Assembly: GCF_015594625.1 (NCBI RefSeq) | Contig: NZ_JADNRQ010000010.1 | Span: 43,932 to 107,931, forward strand | Source: Desulfallas sp. Bu1-1 | Lineage (GTDB): Bacteria > Bacillota > Desulfotomaculia > Desulfotomaculales > Desulfallaceae | DNA length: 64,000 nt | Direction: 5' to 3' | Shown: piece after piece, positions 1-10,130 of the stretch | Layout: each line of letters begins with the position of its first letter | Numbering within the stretch: position 1 is the first letter of the stretch | Notes under the pieces: model-generated | Told to the model about the DNA's origin: nothing | What the model saw: only the letters and a program-made list of their open reading frames with translations | Databases searched by the model: none | Translations under genes and position numbers: made by a program

Positions 1-1102
1 TCCGTTCCCGGTTTTGATCCAGCACGGATTCAAACACATCCAACACCGCCGTCCCGAAACCGGGATCACGCAGTTTTTCCACCAGCCAGGCGGCGATTTC
101 GGCGGCTTTTTCCCGCTTGCCCGCAGCATCCAGGGCCGCGGTGATTTCGCTGACGCTTTTCTCCAGCGCCTCGTCCACCAGCAGGTGCAGCCGGTCAACT
201 ATCGCGGCCCGGTTTCGCTCATCCGCTAAAAAACGGGATATTTCCGCGGCCAGGCGCTGGGTCAGCATGTCCGGGCCGCTGCCGATAAGTTGAAACACAC
301 CGTTAAGCATGCGTTTAAGCGCGGTGCCTTCGAAAAAGTTCTCGATCCTGTTCTTTATGGCCTGGCGAGCTCCCGGCGAAGACAGGTATTGTTCGATGGC
401 GGACACTATCCCGGGGGCCTGGTCATTAATAAACTGGTGGATTCCCTCCCGCACCGCTTCAGGCAGATAGTTACCTATTTTTTGGGGGCTATTGAAGAAA
501 TACTCAATTTTAACAGCCAGCTCCCGCTGCAAACCGCCGGTGATTTCTTCATTTAACAGGTGCCCCGGCAACCGCTCCAGGAATTCCCTGAATTCCGGCA
601 AACCGGTCTCCCCCACCGGGGAGCCCACCCGCCGCTCCAACAGGCAGCCGGTGACATGCGCGGCCGAGTGGGCCAGGGCGCCGCGAAACGCTTCACCCCG
701 CGCCAGGTTGACCGCAAATTCGGATAACCGGGCCGCAAAATCATCCAGAGCCCGGGGCGGGACACCGGCATCGACCAGCGCCTCTCCAACTGTCAACTCC
801 CGCGCCCGCGCTTCCGCCAGCCAGGCGGTAACATACCGTCGCACCCTTTCTTCGGACTCGGCGCTGGACAGGTGCTGCACAACGTTTTCTTCGGTGAGCA
901 ACATGCCGCCCACCATCTCGCCGATGCCGCCGGCCAGGCGTTTTTTCCCCCGGGGAATCACACCCGGGGTGAAGGGCACGGGCACGCCCAGTATCCTTTT
1001 TTCATACAGGGGCCGAAACAACATCCGGATGGCGATCCAGTTGGTGATATAGCCGATAACGGCCCCTACTATCACAGCCGTAGCAACTTGCTGCCAGTTC
1101 AT
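1..1102 (-). CDS. DUF445 family membrane-anchored protein, 3' end cut by window edge
   Basis: The frame stays open from an ATG at 1102 to the window edge, about 367 codons, so the C-terminus is missing. The N-terminus holds a short hydrophobic segment followed by TNWIAIRMLFRP and, shortly after, PFTPGVIPRGKKRLA, which is the hallmark start of DUF445 proteins (YheB/YjiN type). The remainder is helical and charged, as usual for the family. DUF445 proteins sit at the cytoplasmic membrane and have no defined biochemical role; in Bacillus one member is linked to spore development. The gene lies 73 bp downstream of argH in the same direction and may be read through from it. The family call is firm, the function is not known. 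Confidence 0.85.
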   Translation of the reverse strand, partial: MNWQQVATAVIVGAVIGYITNWIAIRMLFRPLYEKRILGVPVPFTPGVIPRGKKRLAGGIGEMVGGMLLTEENVVQHLSSAESEERVRRYVTAWLAEARARELTVGEALVDAGVPPRALDDFAARLSEFAVNLARGEAFRGALAHSAAHVTGCLLERRVGSPVGETGLPEFREFLERLPGHLLNEEITGGLQRELAVKIEYFFNSPQKIGNYLPEAVREGIHQFINDQAPGIVSAIEQYLSSPGARQAIKNRIENFFEGTALKRMLNGVFQLIGSGPDMLTQRLAAEISRFLADERNRAAIVDRLHLLVDEALEKSVSEITAALDAAGKREKAAEIAAWLVEKLRDPGFGTAVLDVFESVLDQNRER

Positions 1103-1175
1103 CTATCACTCATTCCTACCTGGAAAAAATTAGATACTCTAATCCTTCGGCGCTCCGCCGCCAAGGGGTCATGGC

Positions 1176-2549
1176 TCAATTTAACCTCTCCCGGGCCGAC
1201 CTGATGGCTTGCCGTACCGCTTCGGGAGCGGGACCGCCGGGAACACCGCGGGCCTCCACGCAGCGGGCGATGCTGATGGCCTCGTAAACGTCGTCCTCGA
1301 TTACCCTCGAAAAGCGGTGAAACTCCTCCAGGCTCAACTCGTCCAGGGATTTTTCCCGGTCCAGGCAGTAAGCCACCGCCCGGCCCACGATCTCGTGGGC
1401 CTCCCGGAAGGGCACGCCGCGCTTTACCAGGTAATCGGCCAGGTCGGTGGCGTTGGTGAAGCCCCCCCGGGCCGCCCGGGCCATGTTTTCCCCTTTGACC
1501 CGCATGGTGGCCAGCATGGGACGGAAAATCAACAGGCATTTCTTCACCGTGTCCACCGCGTCAAACAGGGATTCCTTGTCCTCCTGCATGTCCTTGTTAT
1601 AGGCCAGCGGTAGCCCTTTCAGCATGGTCAGCAAGGCAACAAGGTCCCCGAACACCCGGCCGCTTTTACCCCGGATCAACTCGGCCACGTCCGGGTTTTT
1701 TTTCTGCGGCATCATGCTGCTTCCGGTGCTGTACGCGTCGTCCAACTCAATGAAACCGAATTCGGACGAAGACCAGAGGATAATTTCCTCGCAAAAGCGG
1801 CTCAGGTGGACCATCACCAGCGAGGCGGCGGCGGTGAATTCAACGGCAAAGTCGCGGTCGCTCACCGCGTCGAGACTGTTTTCCGTAATAGCGTCAAAGC
1901 CAAGTTCCCGGGCTACAAATTCCCGGTCCAGGGGGAAGGTGGTGCCGGCCAGCGCCCCGGCCCCCAGGGGCATCACGTTCACCCGCCGGCGGCAGTCCCG
2001 CAGGCGCTCCATGTCCCGCCCGAACATTTGACAATAAGCCAGCAGGTGATGGGCCAGCGTAACGGGCTGGGCCCGCTGCAGGTGCGTATAACCGGGCATT
2101 ACGGTTTCAACGTGCTTTTCCGCCAGGTCCAGCAGCGTTTGAACCAGGCCGGCCAGTAGTTCCAGCACCGCGTCTATTTCGTCCCGCAAATACATGCGCA
2201 CGTCCAGGGCCACCTGGTCGTTGCGGCTGCGGGCGGTGTGCAGTTTTTTGCCCACGTCGCCGATCCGCTCGATCAACAACTGCTCCACGTTCATGTGGAT
2301 ATCCTCGGCGGCAATGGAAAACTCCACCCGGCCCGCCTCAATATCAGCAAGTATCTCCTCCAGCCCGCGCACAATGGCTTCCGCCTCCCGCCCGCTGATT
2401 ACCCCCACGCGGGCCAGCATCCGGGCATGGGCCATGCTGCCGGTAATGTCGTATTTGTACAAACGGCTGTCAAACGAAATGGAAGAGTGAAAATCATCCA
2501 CCAGCCGGTCCGTTTCCTTTTGAAATCGCCCGCTCCAAAGCTTGGCCAT
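1176..2549 (-). CDS. argH: Argininosuccinate lyase
   Basis: Cleaves argininosuccinate to arginine and fumarate, the last step of arginine synthesis, in the cytoplasm. The protein is 457 residues, normal for the family, and carries the fumarase/lyase signature [12 protein letters not shown] in its second half, with TARSRNDQV and [10 protein letters not shown] upstream. The frame opens at a GTG at 2558, but the ATG at 2549 (MAKLWSGRF) matches the family start and has GAGGTG six bases upstream. Unlike the other arg genes here it is not contiguous with argG: glpX on the other strand and a spo0E-like gene lie between them. No strong promoter is obvious in the AT-rich 2559-2776 gap, although a TAAAAT box lies near 2597. 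Confidence 0.96.
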   Translation of the reverse strand: MAKLWSGRFQKETDRLVDDFHSSISFDSRLYKYDITGSMAHARMLARVGVISGREAEAIVRGLEEILADIEAGRVEFSIAAEDIHMNVEQLLIERIGDVGKKLHTARSRNDQVALDVRMYLRDEIDAVLELLAGLVQTLLDLAEKHVETVMPGYTHLQRAQPVTLAHHLLAYCQMFGRDMERLRDCRRRVNVMPLGAGALAGTTFPLDREFVARELGFDAITENSLDAVSDRDFAVEFTAAASLVMVHLSRFCEEIILWSSSEFGFIELDDAYSTGSSMMPQKKNPDVAELIRGKSGRVFGDLVALLTMLKGLPLAYNKDMQEDKESLFDAVDTVKKCLLIFRPMLATMRVKGENMARAARGGFTNATDLADYLVKRGVPFREAHEIVGRAVAYCLDREKSLDELSLEEFHRFSRVIEDDVYEAISIARCVEARGVPGGPAPEAVRQAIRSARERLN

Positions 2550-2776
2550 TTGTTTCACCTCACGGCTTTATCTTACTATTTTCTTATCCGTGCATATTTT
2601 ACCACAGTGATAGTTTAATATAAAAGTTATCCCCTTATTTTTACGCCGTCAATAAAAAAACCCCGCTTAAGAGTAAAGCATTTTCTTTAAAAAAATGATA
2701 TACTAAATAGCCCATTAAACAATAAATATGTTAAAATAAATATTGTCAGCCAAGTATTTTCAAAGGAGACGAGTTT

Positions 2777-3754
2777 ATGGAACGGGAACTGACGCTTGAA
2801 CTGGTGCGGGTTACGGAAATGGCCGCCCTGGCCGCGGCCCAGTGGATGGGCCGGGGACGTAAAAACGAAGCCGATGAAGCCGCCACCAACGCCATGCGCA
2901 CTATGTTTGATTCAGTATGCATGAACGGCACGGTAGTAATTGGGGAAGGGGAAATGGACGAGGCGCCGATGCTGTACATCGGAGAAAAGGTGGGCAACTC
3001 CGCCGCCCCGGAAGTTGACGTGGCGGTGGACCCGCTGGAAGGCACGAACATCCTGGCCAAGGGTCTGCCCAACGCCATGTCGGTGGTAGCTATAGCGGAC
3101 CGGGGCAACCTGTTGCACGCTCCCGACATGTACATGCAGAAATTGGCGGTGGGCCCCCGGGCCGCGGGCCTGGTCAGTCTGGACGACCCAATTGAAAAAA
3201 CCCTGGAAATCGTGGCCAAGGCCAACAACAAGCGTATCGTGGACTGCACGGTGATGATCCTGGACAGGCCGCGCCACCAGGAATTAATCGAGGCGGTGCG
3301 GGGAGCCGGAGCCAGAGTGCGCCTGATTGGTGACGGCGACGTAGCCGCGGCGCTGGCTACGGCCTTTGACGACACCGGCATCGATATCTGCGCGGGTATC
3401 GGCGGCGCCCCCGAAGGGGTTATCGCGGCAGCGGCGCTCAAGTGCCTGGGCGGAGAAATGCAGGCCCGCCTGGTGCCCGAGGACGAAAGCGAACACCAGC
3501 GCTGCCTGAGCATGGGCATCAAGGACCCCAGCCAGATCCTGACCATGGACGACCTGGTGCGCGGGGACGACGCCATCTTCGCCGCCACCGGCGTAACCGA
3601 CGGCGAGTTGCTTAAAGGTGTACGCTTCCGGGCCGGGGAAATAGCCGAGACCTATTCGCTGGTAATGCGGGCGAAAAGCCGGACGGTCAGGTTTATCAAT
3701 ACCGTGCATAATTTAAAATATAAACCCTACTACTCCTTGATCAAAGAAAAATAA
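2777..3754 (+). CDS. glpX: Fructose-1,6-bisphosphatase, class II
   Basis: Hydrolyses fructose 1,6-bisphosphate to fructose 6-phosphate, the committed step of gluconeogenesis. The 325-residue protein has the GlpX metal-binding signatures [11 protein letters not shown] (residues 57-67) and DPLEGT (85-90). Length is typical of the class II (GlpX) type and unlike class I or III enzymes. The ATG is preceded by AAAGGAG at good spacing. It is the only plus-strand gene in the arginine region and is monocistronic, with a GC-rich hairpin shortly after its stop. Its position between argH and argG looks like a rearrangement rather than a functional grouping. Confidence 0.95.
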   Translation: MERELTLELVRVTEMAALAAAQWMGRGRKNEADEAATNAMRTMFDSVCMNGTVVIGEGEMDEAPMLYIGEKVGNSAAPEVDVAVDPLEGTNILAKGLPNAMSVVAIADRGNLLHAPDMYMQKLAVGPRAAGLVSLDDPIEKTLEIVAKANNKRIVDCTVMILDRPRHQELIEAVRGAGARVRLIGDGDVAAALATAFDDTGIDICAGIGGAPEGVIAAAALKCLGGEMQARLVPEDESEHQRCLSMGIKDPSQILTMDDLVRGDDAIFAATGVTDGELLKGVRFRAGEIAETYSLVMRAKSRTVRFINTVHNLKYKPYYSLIKEK

Positions 3755-3796
3755 CCAATCAACCGCCACATCACTACATATGAGATCCGATTACCG

Positions 3797-3813
3797 GGCC
3801 CGGTTTCCGGGCC
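3797..3813 (+). terminator. Hairpin downstream of glpX
   Basis: GGCCCGG, a TTT loop and CCGGGCC form a perfect 7-bp GC stem 43 bases after the glpX stop. The tract that follows (GATCTTATTTTATT) is T-rich but not a clean T-run, so it is a plausible but moderate intrinsic terminator. Confidence 0.55.
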
Positions 3814-3858
3814 TGATCTTATTTTATTGCTGAATGATGGCAGGAGTAAGGAATAACA

Positions 3859-4071
3859 TTAAAGAGCAGTCGAAGAAATTTTCTCTTTTTGGTACTGGTT
3901 GATTAATTTGTCGAGTTTCTGGCTTACCTTTAACAATTTTTTGACATTTTGGGGTTCATGCCTTGTGATTTCGTACATTTTGCGCCGTTCACGCTCAATT
4001 TCAACCAGCAGCACACCCCATTTTTTAATGTCCATTTTAGCATCACCGGTTATAACTACTTCTTCCTGCAT
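3859..4071 (-). CDS. Spo0E-like aspartyl-phosphate phosphatase
   Basis: A 70-residue protein with the layout of the Spo0E family: a helix LLVEIERERRKMYE, a short turn, and a second helix holding SQKLDKLINQY, a variant of the SQELD signature. Family members dephosphorylate Spo0A~P and so delay entry into sporulation. The Asp of the motif, needed for activity in Spo0E, is kept; the usual Glu before Leu is Lys here. The ATG at 4071 has AGGA eight bases upstream; a TTG two codons earlier is possible. The gene stands alone between argG and glpX, and implies a sporulating host. Target specificity cannot be read from sequence. Confidence 0.8.
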   Translation of the reverse strand: MQEEVVITGDAKMDIKKWGVLLVEIERERRKMYEITRHEPQNVKKLLKVSQKLDKLINQYQKEKISSTAL

Positions 4072-4227
4072 ATACAAAATCCTGCCAGGAAAAGAAAAAA
4101 TTTTACATATGAGTTCGCTTTTTTAATTAATTAATCATTTAACTAATTGTTTAATGACAATTTTTGCGACATCTTCAATCGCCCAACGTACCCTACAGAA
4201 GAATGTCCAAAGGTGCCGAAAAATTTT

Positions 4228-4259
4228 AAAGGGTGGAAAATTTAAACTTTCCACCCTTT
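4228..4259 (-). terminator. Terminator of the arginine operon
   Basis: A 12-bp perfect inverted repeat, AAAGGGTGGAAA and TTTCCACCCTTT, with an 8-base loop, lies 19 bases after the argG stop. On the minus strand it is followed by TTTAAAATTTTT. This fits an intrinsic terminator for the argC-to-argG transcript and separates it from the spo0E-like gene. Confidence 0.85.
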
Positions 4260-4278
4260 TATCATGTAAGTTTTCCTA

Positions 4279-5484
4279 TTACCGCAATCCCGCTTTTTTC
4301 TCCATCAACGCCCGCACTTTCAGGGGCAGGCCGAACAAGTTGATAAACCCGGCGGCGTCGGCCTGGTTGTACACCTCGTCCCGCCCGAAAGTGGCCAGGT
4401 CCTCGCTGTACAGGGAATAAGGCGAGGTGGTCCCCGCGGGGGTGCAGTTGCCCTTGTACAATTTCATGCACACGGTGCCGGTAACGGTGCGCTGGGTCAC
4501 ATCGACAAACGCATCCAGCGCCTCCCGCAGCGGGGAGAACCACACGCCATCGTAAACCAGCTCGGCGTAACGGGCCGCCACCAGTTCCTTGTAGTGCAGT
4601 GTGGCCCGGTCAATGGTCAACAGTTCCAGTTCCCGGTGGGCCAGGTAGAGAATGGTGCCGCCAGGCGTTTCATAAACGCCCCGGGATTTCATGCCCACCA
4701 GCCGGTTTTCCACCATGTCCACAATGCCGATGCCGTTGGCCCCGCCCAGCTTGTTCAGTTCCTCCACCAGTTCCTCGGGAGGCAGTTCCCTGCCGTTCAC
4801 TTTTTTGGGTATTCCCTGCTCAAAATAAATTTCCACGTAGGTGGGCTGATCCGGCGCCTTTTCCGGGGGCACCGTGAGCAGCAGCACGTCACCGGGCGGT
4901 TCCTGGCCGGGATCTTCCAGAACGCCGCCCTCGTGGCTGAGGTGCCAGATATTGCGATCCATGCTGTATGGCCGCGCTTTGGTCACCGGCACGGGAATGC
5001 CCCGGGCCTCGGCATAGTCAATGGCGTCTTCCCGGGAACGAATATCCCATTCCCGCCACGGAGCGATAATCTTCAGGTCGGGGTTCAGCGCCTTTACAGC
5101 CAGTTCAAAACGCACCTGGTCGTTGCCCTTGCCGGTAGCTCCGTGGGCCACGGCCTCGGCCCCCTCCTTGTCGGCGATTTCCACCAGCTTTTTGCCGATC
5201 AGCGGGCGGGCCATTGAGGTGCCCAGCAGGTACTTGCCCTCGTAAATGGCTCCCGCCTTCAAGGTGGGGAAGATATAGCCGGTGACAAATTCCCGCTTGA
5301 CGTCCTCGATGTATAATTTGCTGGCCCCGCTTTTCAGCGCCTTTTCATGCAGCGGTTCCAGTTCCTCCCCCTGGCCCAGGTCGCAGACCAGGGCAATGAC
5401 CTCGTAACCGTAGTTTTCCTTGAGCCAGGGAATGATGATGGAGGTATCCAACCCTCCGGAATAAGCCAGAACAACTTTTTTCAT
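4279..5484 (-). CDS. argG: Argininosuccinate synthase
   Basis: Joins citrulline and aspartate with ATP to give argininosuccinate. The 401-residue protein begins with the N-type PP-loop [10 protein letters not shown] (residues 8-17), which binds ATP, and contains the family stretch [13 protein letters not shown]. Length is standard. The ATG at 5484 has AGGAGGG at good spacing, and only 11 bases separate it from the argF stop, so it is the last gene of the argCJBDFG run and is followed by a strong terminator. Confidence 0.97.
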   Translation of the reverse strand: MKKVVLAYSGGLDTSIIIPWLKENYGYEVIALVCDLGQGEELEPLHEKALKSGASKLYIEDVKREFVTGYIFPTLKAGAIYEGKYLLGTSMARPLIGKKLVEIADKEGAEAVAHGATGKGNDQVRFELAVKALNPDLKIIAPWREWDIRSREDAIDYAEARGIPVPVTKARPYSMDRNIWHLSHEGGVLEDPGQEPPGDVLLLTVPPEKAPDQPTYVEIYFEQGIPKKVNGRELPPEELVEELNKLGGANGIGIVDMVENRLVGMKSRGVYETPGGTILYLAHRELELLTIDRATLHYKELVAARYAELVYDGVWFSPLREALDAFVDVTQRTVTGTVCMKLYKGNCTPAGTTSPYSLYSEDLATFGRDEVYNQADAAGFINLFGLPLKVRALMEKKAGLR

Positions 5485-5495
5485 TATACTCCCTC

Positions 5496-6452
5496 CTATT
5501 TCGCCATCAACAGCGCCATTACGGCTTTCTGGGCATGCAGGCGGTTTTCGGCCTCGTCGAACACCACCGAATGCGGCCCGTCAATAATCTCGGCCGCCAC
5601 TTCCTCGCCGCGGTGGGCGGGCAGGCAGTGTAAAAATATGTAGTCCGGCTTTGCCCCGGCAACCAGCCGCCCGTTCACCTGGTAGGGGGCGAATACTTTT
5701 AACCGCGCCTGCTGTTCATTTTCCTGTCCCATGCTGGCCCACACGTCGGTGACCACCACGTCCGCCCCGGACACCGCCTCGGCCGGGTCGGTGGTGATGG
5801 TGACGGTGGCTCCCGTTTCCCCGGCATCATCCCGGGCGGTTGCAACAATTTCCTCCCTCGGCTGGTAGCCCTCCGGCGAGGCCACGCTGATATGCACGCC
5901 CGTCTTGGCGCAGCCGAAGAGCAGAGAATGGCAGACGTTGTTACCGTCGCCCACGTAAGCCAGCTTGAGTCCCGCCAGCCTTCCCTTGTGCTCCCGCACC
6001 GTGAGCAAATCGGCCAGAATCTGGCAGGGATGCAGCAGGTCGGTCAGGCCGTTGATCACCGGCACCGGCGCGTGTTCCGCCAGTTCCTCCACGTCGCTCT
6101 GGGCAAAGGTGCGAATCATAATGCCATCCACGTACCGGCCCAGCACGCGCCCGGTGTCGGCAATGGTTTCCCCCCGTCCCAGCTGCAGGTCGCCCGCGTT
6201 CAGGTACAGGGCGTGCCCGCCCAGCTGAAACATGCCCACCTCAAAGCTCACCCTGGTCCGGGTGGAGGATTTCTGAAAAATCATGGCCAGCGTCATCCCC
6301 TTGAGCAACTCATGGGGCTCTCCGCGTTTTTGTTTCTGTTTCAGTTCCGCGGCGAAATCCAGCATGAACTCGATTTCCCGGGGGCTAAAGTCATGCAGGG
6401 AGAGCAAATCCCTGCCCTTCAGGCTATCTCTTAATGAATTTGTGGAATTCAT
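5496..6452 (-). CDS. argF: Ornithine carbamoyltransferase
   Basis: Transfers the carbamoyl group from carbamoyl phosphate to ornithine, giving citrulline. The 318-residue protein has the carbamoyl-phosphate site KSSTRTR (residues 61-67) and the ornithine-binding HCLPAHRG near the C-terminus, both intact. It lies 84 bp after argD and 11 bp before argG. The Shine-Dalgarno site is weak (GGTGATGG), so translation may lean on coupling. It is the anabolic type by context, since no arginine deiminase or carbamate kinase gene is near. Confidence 0.97.
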   Translation of the reverse strand: MNSTNSLRDSLKGRDLLSLHDFSPREIEFMLDFAAELKQKQKRGEPHELLKGMTLAMIFQKSSTRTRVSFEVGMFQLGGHALYLNAGDLQLGRGETIADTGRVLGRYVDGIMIRTFAQSDVEELAEHAPVPVINGLTDLLHPCQILADLLTVREHKGRLAGLKLAYVGDGNNVCHSLLFGCAKTGVHISVASPEGYQPREEIVATARDDAGETGATVTITTDPAEAVSGADVVVTDVWASMGQENEQQARLKVFAPYQVNGRLVAGAKPDYIFLHCLPAHRGEEVAAEIIDGPHSVVFDEAENRLHAQKAVMALLMAK

Positions 6453-6536
6453 TTTCCATCACCCGTTTCAATCTTTTTGCCGTTCTCCCAGTTTCACCAT
6501 TCAAGCAACTTGAGGGCATGCCTGTCGCCAGCCGCG

Positions 6537-7727
6537 TCACATGGTGCTTAACACACCGTCCATAATCTCCAGGGCCCGGTCCACGTCCTCCATGGTGATG
6601 ACCAGCGGCGGGGTAAACCTCAACACGTTGCCGCCCGCGCAGTTGATCAACAGCCCCTGTTCCCGGCAGCGGTCGACAATGCCGCCGCCCTCCACGGCCA
6701 GTTCCATGCCCAGCAGCAGGCCCAGCCCGCGTACTTCCTTGATGAACGAGTATTTATTCTTCAGTGCCGTTAATTTTTCCTTAAAGTATTCCCCCACCCG
6801 GGCACAATTTTGCACCACGCCTTCCTCAAGCAAAACCCGCATGGCCGCCAGCCCCGCTGCGCAGGCCAGCGGGTTGCCGCCAAAGGTGCTGGCGTGGTCG
6901 CCGGGCTTGAACGCCGCGGCCACTTCCTCCCCGGCCAGCATGGCGCCGATGGGGAACCCGCCGCCCAGGGCCTTGGCCAGGGTGATGATGTCGGGCTCCA
7001 CACCGTAGTGCTGGTAAGCCAGGAACTTGCCGGTGCGCCCCAGCCCGCACTGCACTTCGTCAAAAATCAGCAGCAGCCCGTTCCGGTCGCACAATTCCCG
7101 CACACCGGCCAGGTACTCCGGGGTCGCCACGTTGACGCCGCCCTCCCCTTGCACCGGTTCCAGCATCACGGCGCAAGTTTGGGGTCCGGCGGCCCGGCGC
7201 AGCGCGTCCAGGTCGTTGAAGGGAACGTACTTGAACCCCGCCGGCAGCGGCTCAAAACCCTGCCGGTACTTGGCTTGCCCGGTAGCCGTGATGGTGGCCA
7301 GGGTGCGCCCGTGGAACGATTTTTCCGCCGTGATGATCTCATACCTTTCCGGCCCGTACTTTTGCTTGGCATACTTGCGGGCCAGTTTGATGGCACCCTC
7401 GTTGGCCTCGGCCCCGCTGTTACAGAAGAAAGCCCGGTCGCAGCAGGAGTTTTGCACCAGCAATTCCGCCAGCCTGGCCTGGGACTCGATGTAATAAAGA
7501 TTGCTCACGTGCATCAGCCGGGCGGCCTGTTCCTGCACCGCCCGCACCACGGCCGGGTGACAGTGACCCAGGGAATTGACCGCAATGCCGGCCACAAAGT
7601 CCAGGTACTCCCGGCCTTCCGCATCCCACAGGCGCACCCCCTCGCCCCGCACTGGCGCCAGGCCGGTACGCCCGTACGTGTGCATCACATATTTATCACT
7701 TAACTGGATAATTTCTCCGGTTTTCAT
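6537..7727 (-). CDS. argD: Acetylornithine aminotransferase
   Basis: A class III pyridoxal-phosphate aminotransferase converting N-acetylglutamate semialdehyde and glutamate to N-acetylornithine. The 396-residue protein shows NSGAEANEGAIKLAR (103-117), the cofactor Asp in IFDEVQCGLGRTG (221-233) and the Schiff-base lysine in LAKALGGGFPIG (Lys252). The ATG has AGGGGG seven bases upstream and starts 12 bases after the argB stop. Many homologues also act on succinyl-diaminopimelate, so a second role in lysine synthesis is possible. Confidence 0.96.
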   Translation of the reverse strand: MKTGEIIQLSDKYVMHTYGRTGLAPVRGEGVRLWDAEGREYLDFVAGIAVNSLGHCHPAVVRAVQEQAARLMHVSNLYYIESQARLAELLVQNSCCDRAFFCNSGAEANEGAIKLARKYAKQKYGPERYEIITAEKSFHGRTLATITATGQAKYRQGFEPLPAGFKYVPFNDLDALRRAAGPQTCAVMLEPVQGEGGVNVATPEYLAGVRELCDRNGLLLIFDEVQCGLGRTGKFLAYQHYGVEPDIITLAKALGGGFPIGAMLAGEEVAAAFKPGDHASTFGGNPLACAAGLAAMRVLLEEGVVQNCARVGEYFKEKLTALKNKYSFIKEVRGLGLLLGMELAVEGGGIVDRCREQGLLINCAGGNVLRFTPPLVITMEDVDRALEIMDGVLSTM

Positions 7728-7739
7728 ACCCAGGCCCCC

Positions 7740-8627
7740 TTATTTAATCACCATGGTGCCGACGCCGCTGTCGGTAAATACCTCCAGCAGTATGGAATGC
7801 GGCACCCGGCCGTCCAAAATATGCGTGGTACTGACCCCTCCCCGCAGGGCGGACACACAGCATTCCACCTTGGGAATCATCCCCCCGTCGATAATGCCCC
7901 GTTCAATCAGCCCGGGCACCTCGTCCACGGAAACCGTGGAAATCAGGGAACTCTTATCGTTCCTGTCCGCCAGGATGCCTTCGACATCGGTGAGAATAAT
8001 CAGTTTATCCGCCTTCAGGGCCTCGGCCAGCACGCCGGCGGCGCTGTCGGCGTTGACGTTGTAACTTGCGCCCCCCTCGCCCACGGCCACCGGGGCCACC
8101 ACGGGAATATACCCCTCGCGGATGACGGTGGTTAAAATGCCGGGGTTGACCTGTTTCACCTCTCCCACATGACCGATGTCCACCAGTTCCTCGGCGCCGT
8201 CCGGGGTGCGCACCCGGCCCAGTTTCTTTTCGGCCACCAGCAGGTTGCCGTCCTTGCCGGAAAGCCCCACCGCATTTCCGCCGATATCGTTGATCATCCC
8301 CACGATATCCTTGTTGATTTTGCCCACCAGCACCATCTGGGCGATCTCCATCGTTTCATCGTCCGTAACCCGCAAACCGCCCACGAAACTGCTCTCTTTA
8401 CCCACTTTTTTCAGCATGCCGGTGATTTCCGGCCCGCCGCCGTGGACAATCACCGGGTGCATACCCACGTATTTCATTAATACACAATCGGTAAGCACGG
8501 CCTTTTTCAGCTCGCAGTTGAGCATGGCGTGACCGCCGTATTTGATGACCACCGTCTTACCGTAAAACTTTTTGATGTATGGCAGAGCCTCCACCAGGAT
8601 GCCCGCCTTTTCCATGGCGCTCGCCAC
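7740..8627 (-). CDS. argB: Acetylglutamate kinase
   Basis: Phosphorylates N-acetylglutamate, usually the arginine-inhibited control point of the pathway. The 295-residue protein has KYGGHAM (N-terminal phosphate-binding loop), VHGGGPEI and the C-terminal INADSAAG-like segment [15 protein letters not shown] of the amino acid kinase fold. Start choice: a GTG at 8627 lies eight bases from AAAGGAGG, whereas the ATG at 8615 is twenty bases away, so the GTG start is preferred. A palindromic repeat element fills most of the 102-bp gap to argJ. The N-terminal helix implied by [14 protein letters not shown] is typical of the hexameric, arginine-sensitive form. Confidence 0.96.
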   Translation of the reverse strand: MASAMEKAGILVEALPYIKKFYGKTVVIKYGGHAMLNCELKKAVLTDCVLMKYVGMHPVIVHGGGPEITGMLKKVGKESSFVGGLRVTDDETMEIAQMVLVGKINKDIVGMINDIGGNAVGLSGKDGNLLVAEKKLGRVRTPDGAEELVDIGHVGEVKQVNPGILTTVIREGYIPVVAPVAVGEGGASYNVNADSAAGVLAEALKADKLIILTDVEGILADRNDKSSLISTVSVDEVPGLIERGIIDGGMIPKVECCVSALRGGVSTTHILDGRVPHSILLEVFTDSGVGTMVIK

Positions 8628-8643
8628 CCCTCCCCCTCCTTTC

Positions 8644-8731
8644 AGGGGTCAGGCCTTTCCTAACTATCATAACTGTTAAATTCAGATATTCAGATTAAAA
8701 AGTTATTACAGTTATGACAGGCCTGACCCCT
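8644..8731. repeat. 88-bp palindromic repeat element between argB and argJ
   Basis: The outer arms AGGGGTCAGGCCT (8644-8656) and AGGCCTGACCCCT (8719-8731) are perfectly complementary. The inner arms TCATAACTGT (8667-8676) and ACAGTTATGA (8708-8717) are too. The left half carries ten unpaired bases between its arms, the right half one. The right arm supplies the first two bases of the argJ stop codon (8730-8732 on the plus strand). It resembles a small non-coding mobile or REP-like element; transcription of the arg operon must read through it. Confidence 0.8.
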
Positions 8732-9938
8732 ATGTGCGGTAGCTGCCGTTGATGCGCACGTAATCGTACGTAAGGTCGCAGCCCCAGGCGGTGGCGCCGG
8801 CGTCGCCGGTTTTCATATCGATGGTAATTACGACGTGTTTTCCGGCCAGCGCCCGGGCCGCCCGCTCCTCGCTGAACGGCAGTACCGCCCCGTTTTCAGC
8901 CACCTTCTCGTCCCCGATGAAAACATCCACCGCATCCGGGTCGAAATCGGCTCCCGAGTAGCCCACGGCGCAAAGCACCCGGCCCCAGTTGGCGTCTTCG
9001 CCGAATACGGCGGACTTGACCAGGTTGGAAGCGGCCACCGCCCGGGCTGCGGTCCTCGCGTCCCGTTCGGTGCGCGCGCCCCGCACCCGCACTTCCAGCA
9101 GCTTGGTGGCTCCTTCACCGTCCCTGGCAATGGCCACGGCCAGATTGCGGCACACTTCCTCCAGCGCGGCGCAAAACGCGGTGAAATCCGGACCCTCGCC
9201 GTCGATGACCCGGTTGCCCGCAGCGCCGTTGGCCAGCGCCACCACCATGTCATTGGTGCTGGTATCGCCGTCCACGGTGATCATGTTGAAAGTGCGTTCC
9301 ACGGCCTGCAGCAAAGCTTTGTCCAGCCACCCGGGGGCGATTGCGGCGTCGGTGGTGATAAATCCCAGCATGGTGGCCATGTTGGGGTGAATCATGCCCG
9401 ACCCTTTGGCCATACCCCCGACAACCGTTTCCCGGCCTCCCAGTTCCAGCGTTACCGCCGCCTCTTTGGCAAAGGTATCCGTGGTCATGATAGCTTCGGC
9501 GGCATCCGAACAACCCTCCCGGCTCAGTTCCGCCACCGCCCGCTCAATGCCCGGCAGCACCTTATCCATGGGCAGCGGCTGGCCGATTACCCCGGTTGAC
9601 CCCACCAGCACCTGCTGCGCCGGAACCCCCAGCAACTCACCGGCCCTGGCCGCCATGGCCCGGGCGTCCTCCAAACCCCGGGGGCCGTTGCAGGCGTTGG
9701 CGTTGCCGCTGTTCACCACCACGGCCCGGGCCCTGCCGGACTCGATGTGCCGCATGGTCAGCTGCACGGGGGCCGCCTTGACCCTGTTGGTGGTGAACAC
9801 CCCGGCGGCAGCAGCCTCCCGGTCGGAAAAGATAACAGCCACGTCCTTCTTGCCGTTCTTGATTCCGGCCGACACGCCGGCGGCTGTAAACCCCCGGGGA
9901 GCCGTTACCCCGCCGGGTATTTGTTTTACTTTAGGCAT
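8730..9938 (-). CDS. argJ: Bifunctional glutamate N-acetyltransferase / ornithine acetyltransferase
   Basis: Recycles the acetyl group from N-acetylornithine to glutamate and can also make N-acetylglutamate from acetyl-CoA. The 402-residue precursor contains KGSGMIHPNMATML; in this Ntn-like family the chain cleaves itself before the Thr (here Thr189), which becomes the nucleophile, giving alpha and beta subunits. The ATG at 9938 has AGGAGG at good spacing. With argJ present, no argA or argE is needed, and none is seen. The stop codon overlaps the end of a palindromic repeat, so the original C-terminus may have been slightly altered. Confidence 0.96.
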   Translation of the reverse strand: MPKVKQIPGGVTAPRGFTAAGVSAGIKNGKKDVAVIFSDREAAAAGVFTTNRVKAAPVQLTMRHIESGRARAVVVNSGNANACNGPRGLEDARAMAARAGELLGVPAQQVLVGSTGVIGQPLPMDKVLPGIERAVAELSREGCSDAAEAIMTTDTFAKEAAVTLELGGRETVVGGMAKGSGMIHPNMATMLGFITTDAAIAPGWLDKALLQAVERTFNMITVDGDTSTNDMVVALANGAAGNRVIDGEGPDFTAFCAALEEVCRNLAVAIARDGEGATKLLEVRVRGARTERDARTAARAVAASNLVKSAVFGEDANWGRVLCAVGYSGADFDPDAVDVFIGDEKVAENGAVLPFSEERAARALAGKHVVITIDMKTGDAGATAWGCDLTYDYVRINGSYRT

Positions 9939-9989
9939 AGTTTCTGTTCCTCCTGTATAACTCCAAGCATAACACAGAATAACATACTT

Positions 9990-10049
9990 GATTTAACTGC
10001 AAAAACACCACAGCGCCAGGCGATCCGGCGGATTTCTGGAGTGAGTGGA
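9990..10049 (+). repeat. Dispersed intergenic repeat, copy 1
   Basis: This 60-base stretch between argJ and argC recurs, inverted, at 27721-27790 with few differences and, in its second half, at 21812-21867. The shared core is GATCCGGCGGATTTC and GGAGTGAGTGGA. A further related segment follows here (10044-10079) and is echoed near 34905-34936. There is no reading frame. It looks like a non-coding dispersed element of this genome. Confidence 0.75.
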
Positions 10050-10130
10050 ACGAGCGATTGACACGCCGGAGCGCAGGTTCTAAACACAGCAAAGATCGCC
10101 GGTCCTGAAAACGATAAGCTTAACTATAAA

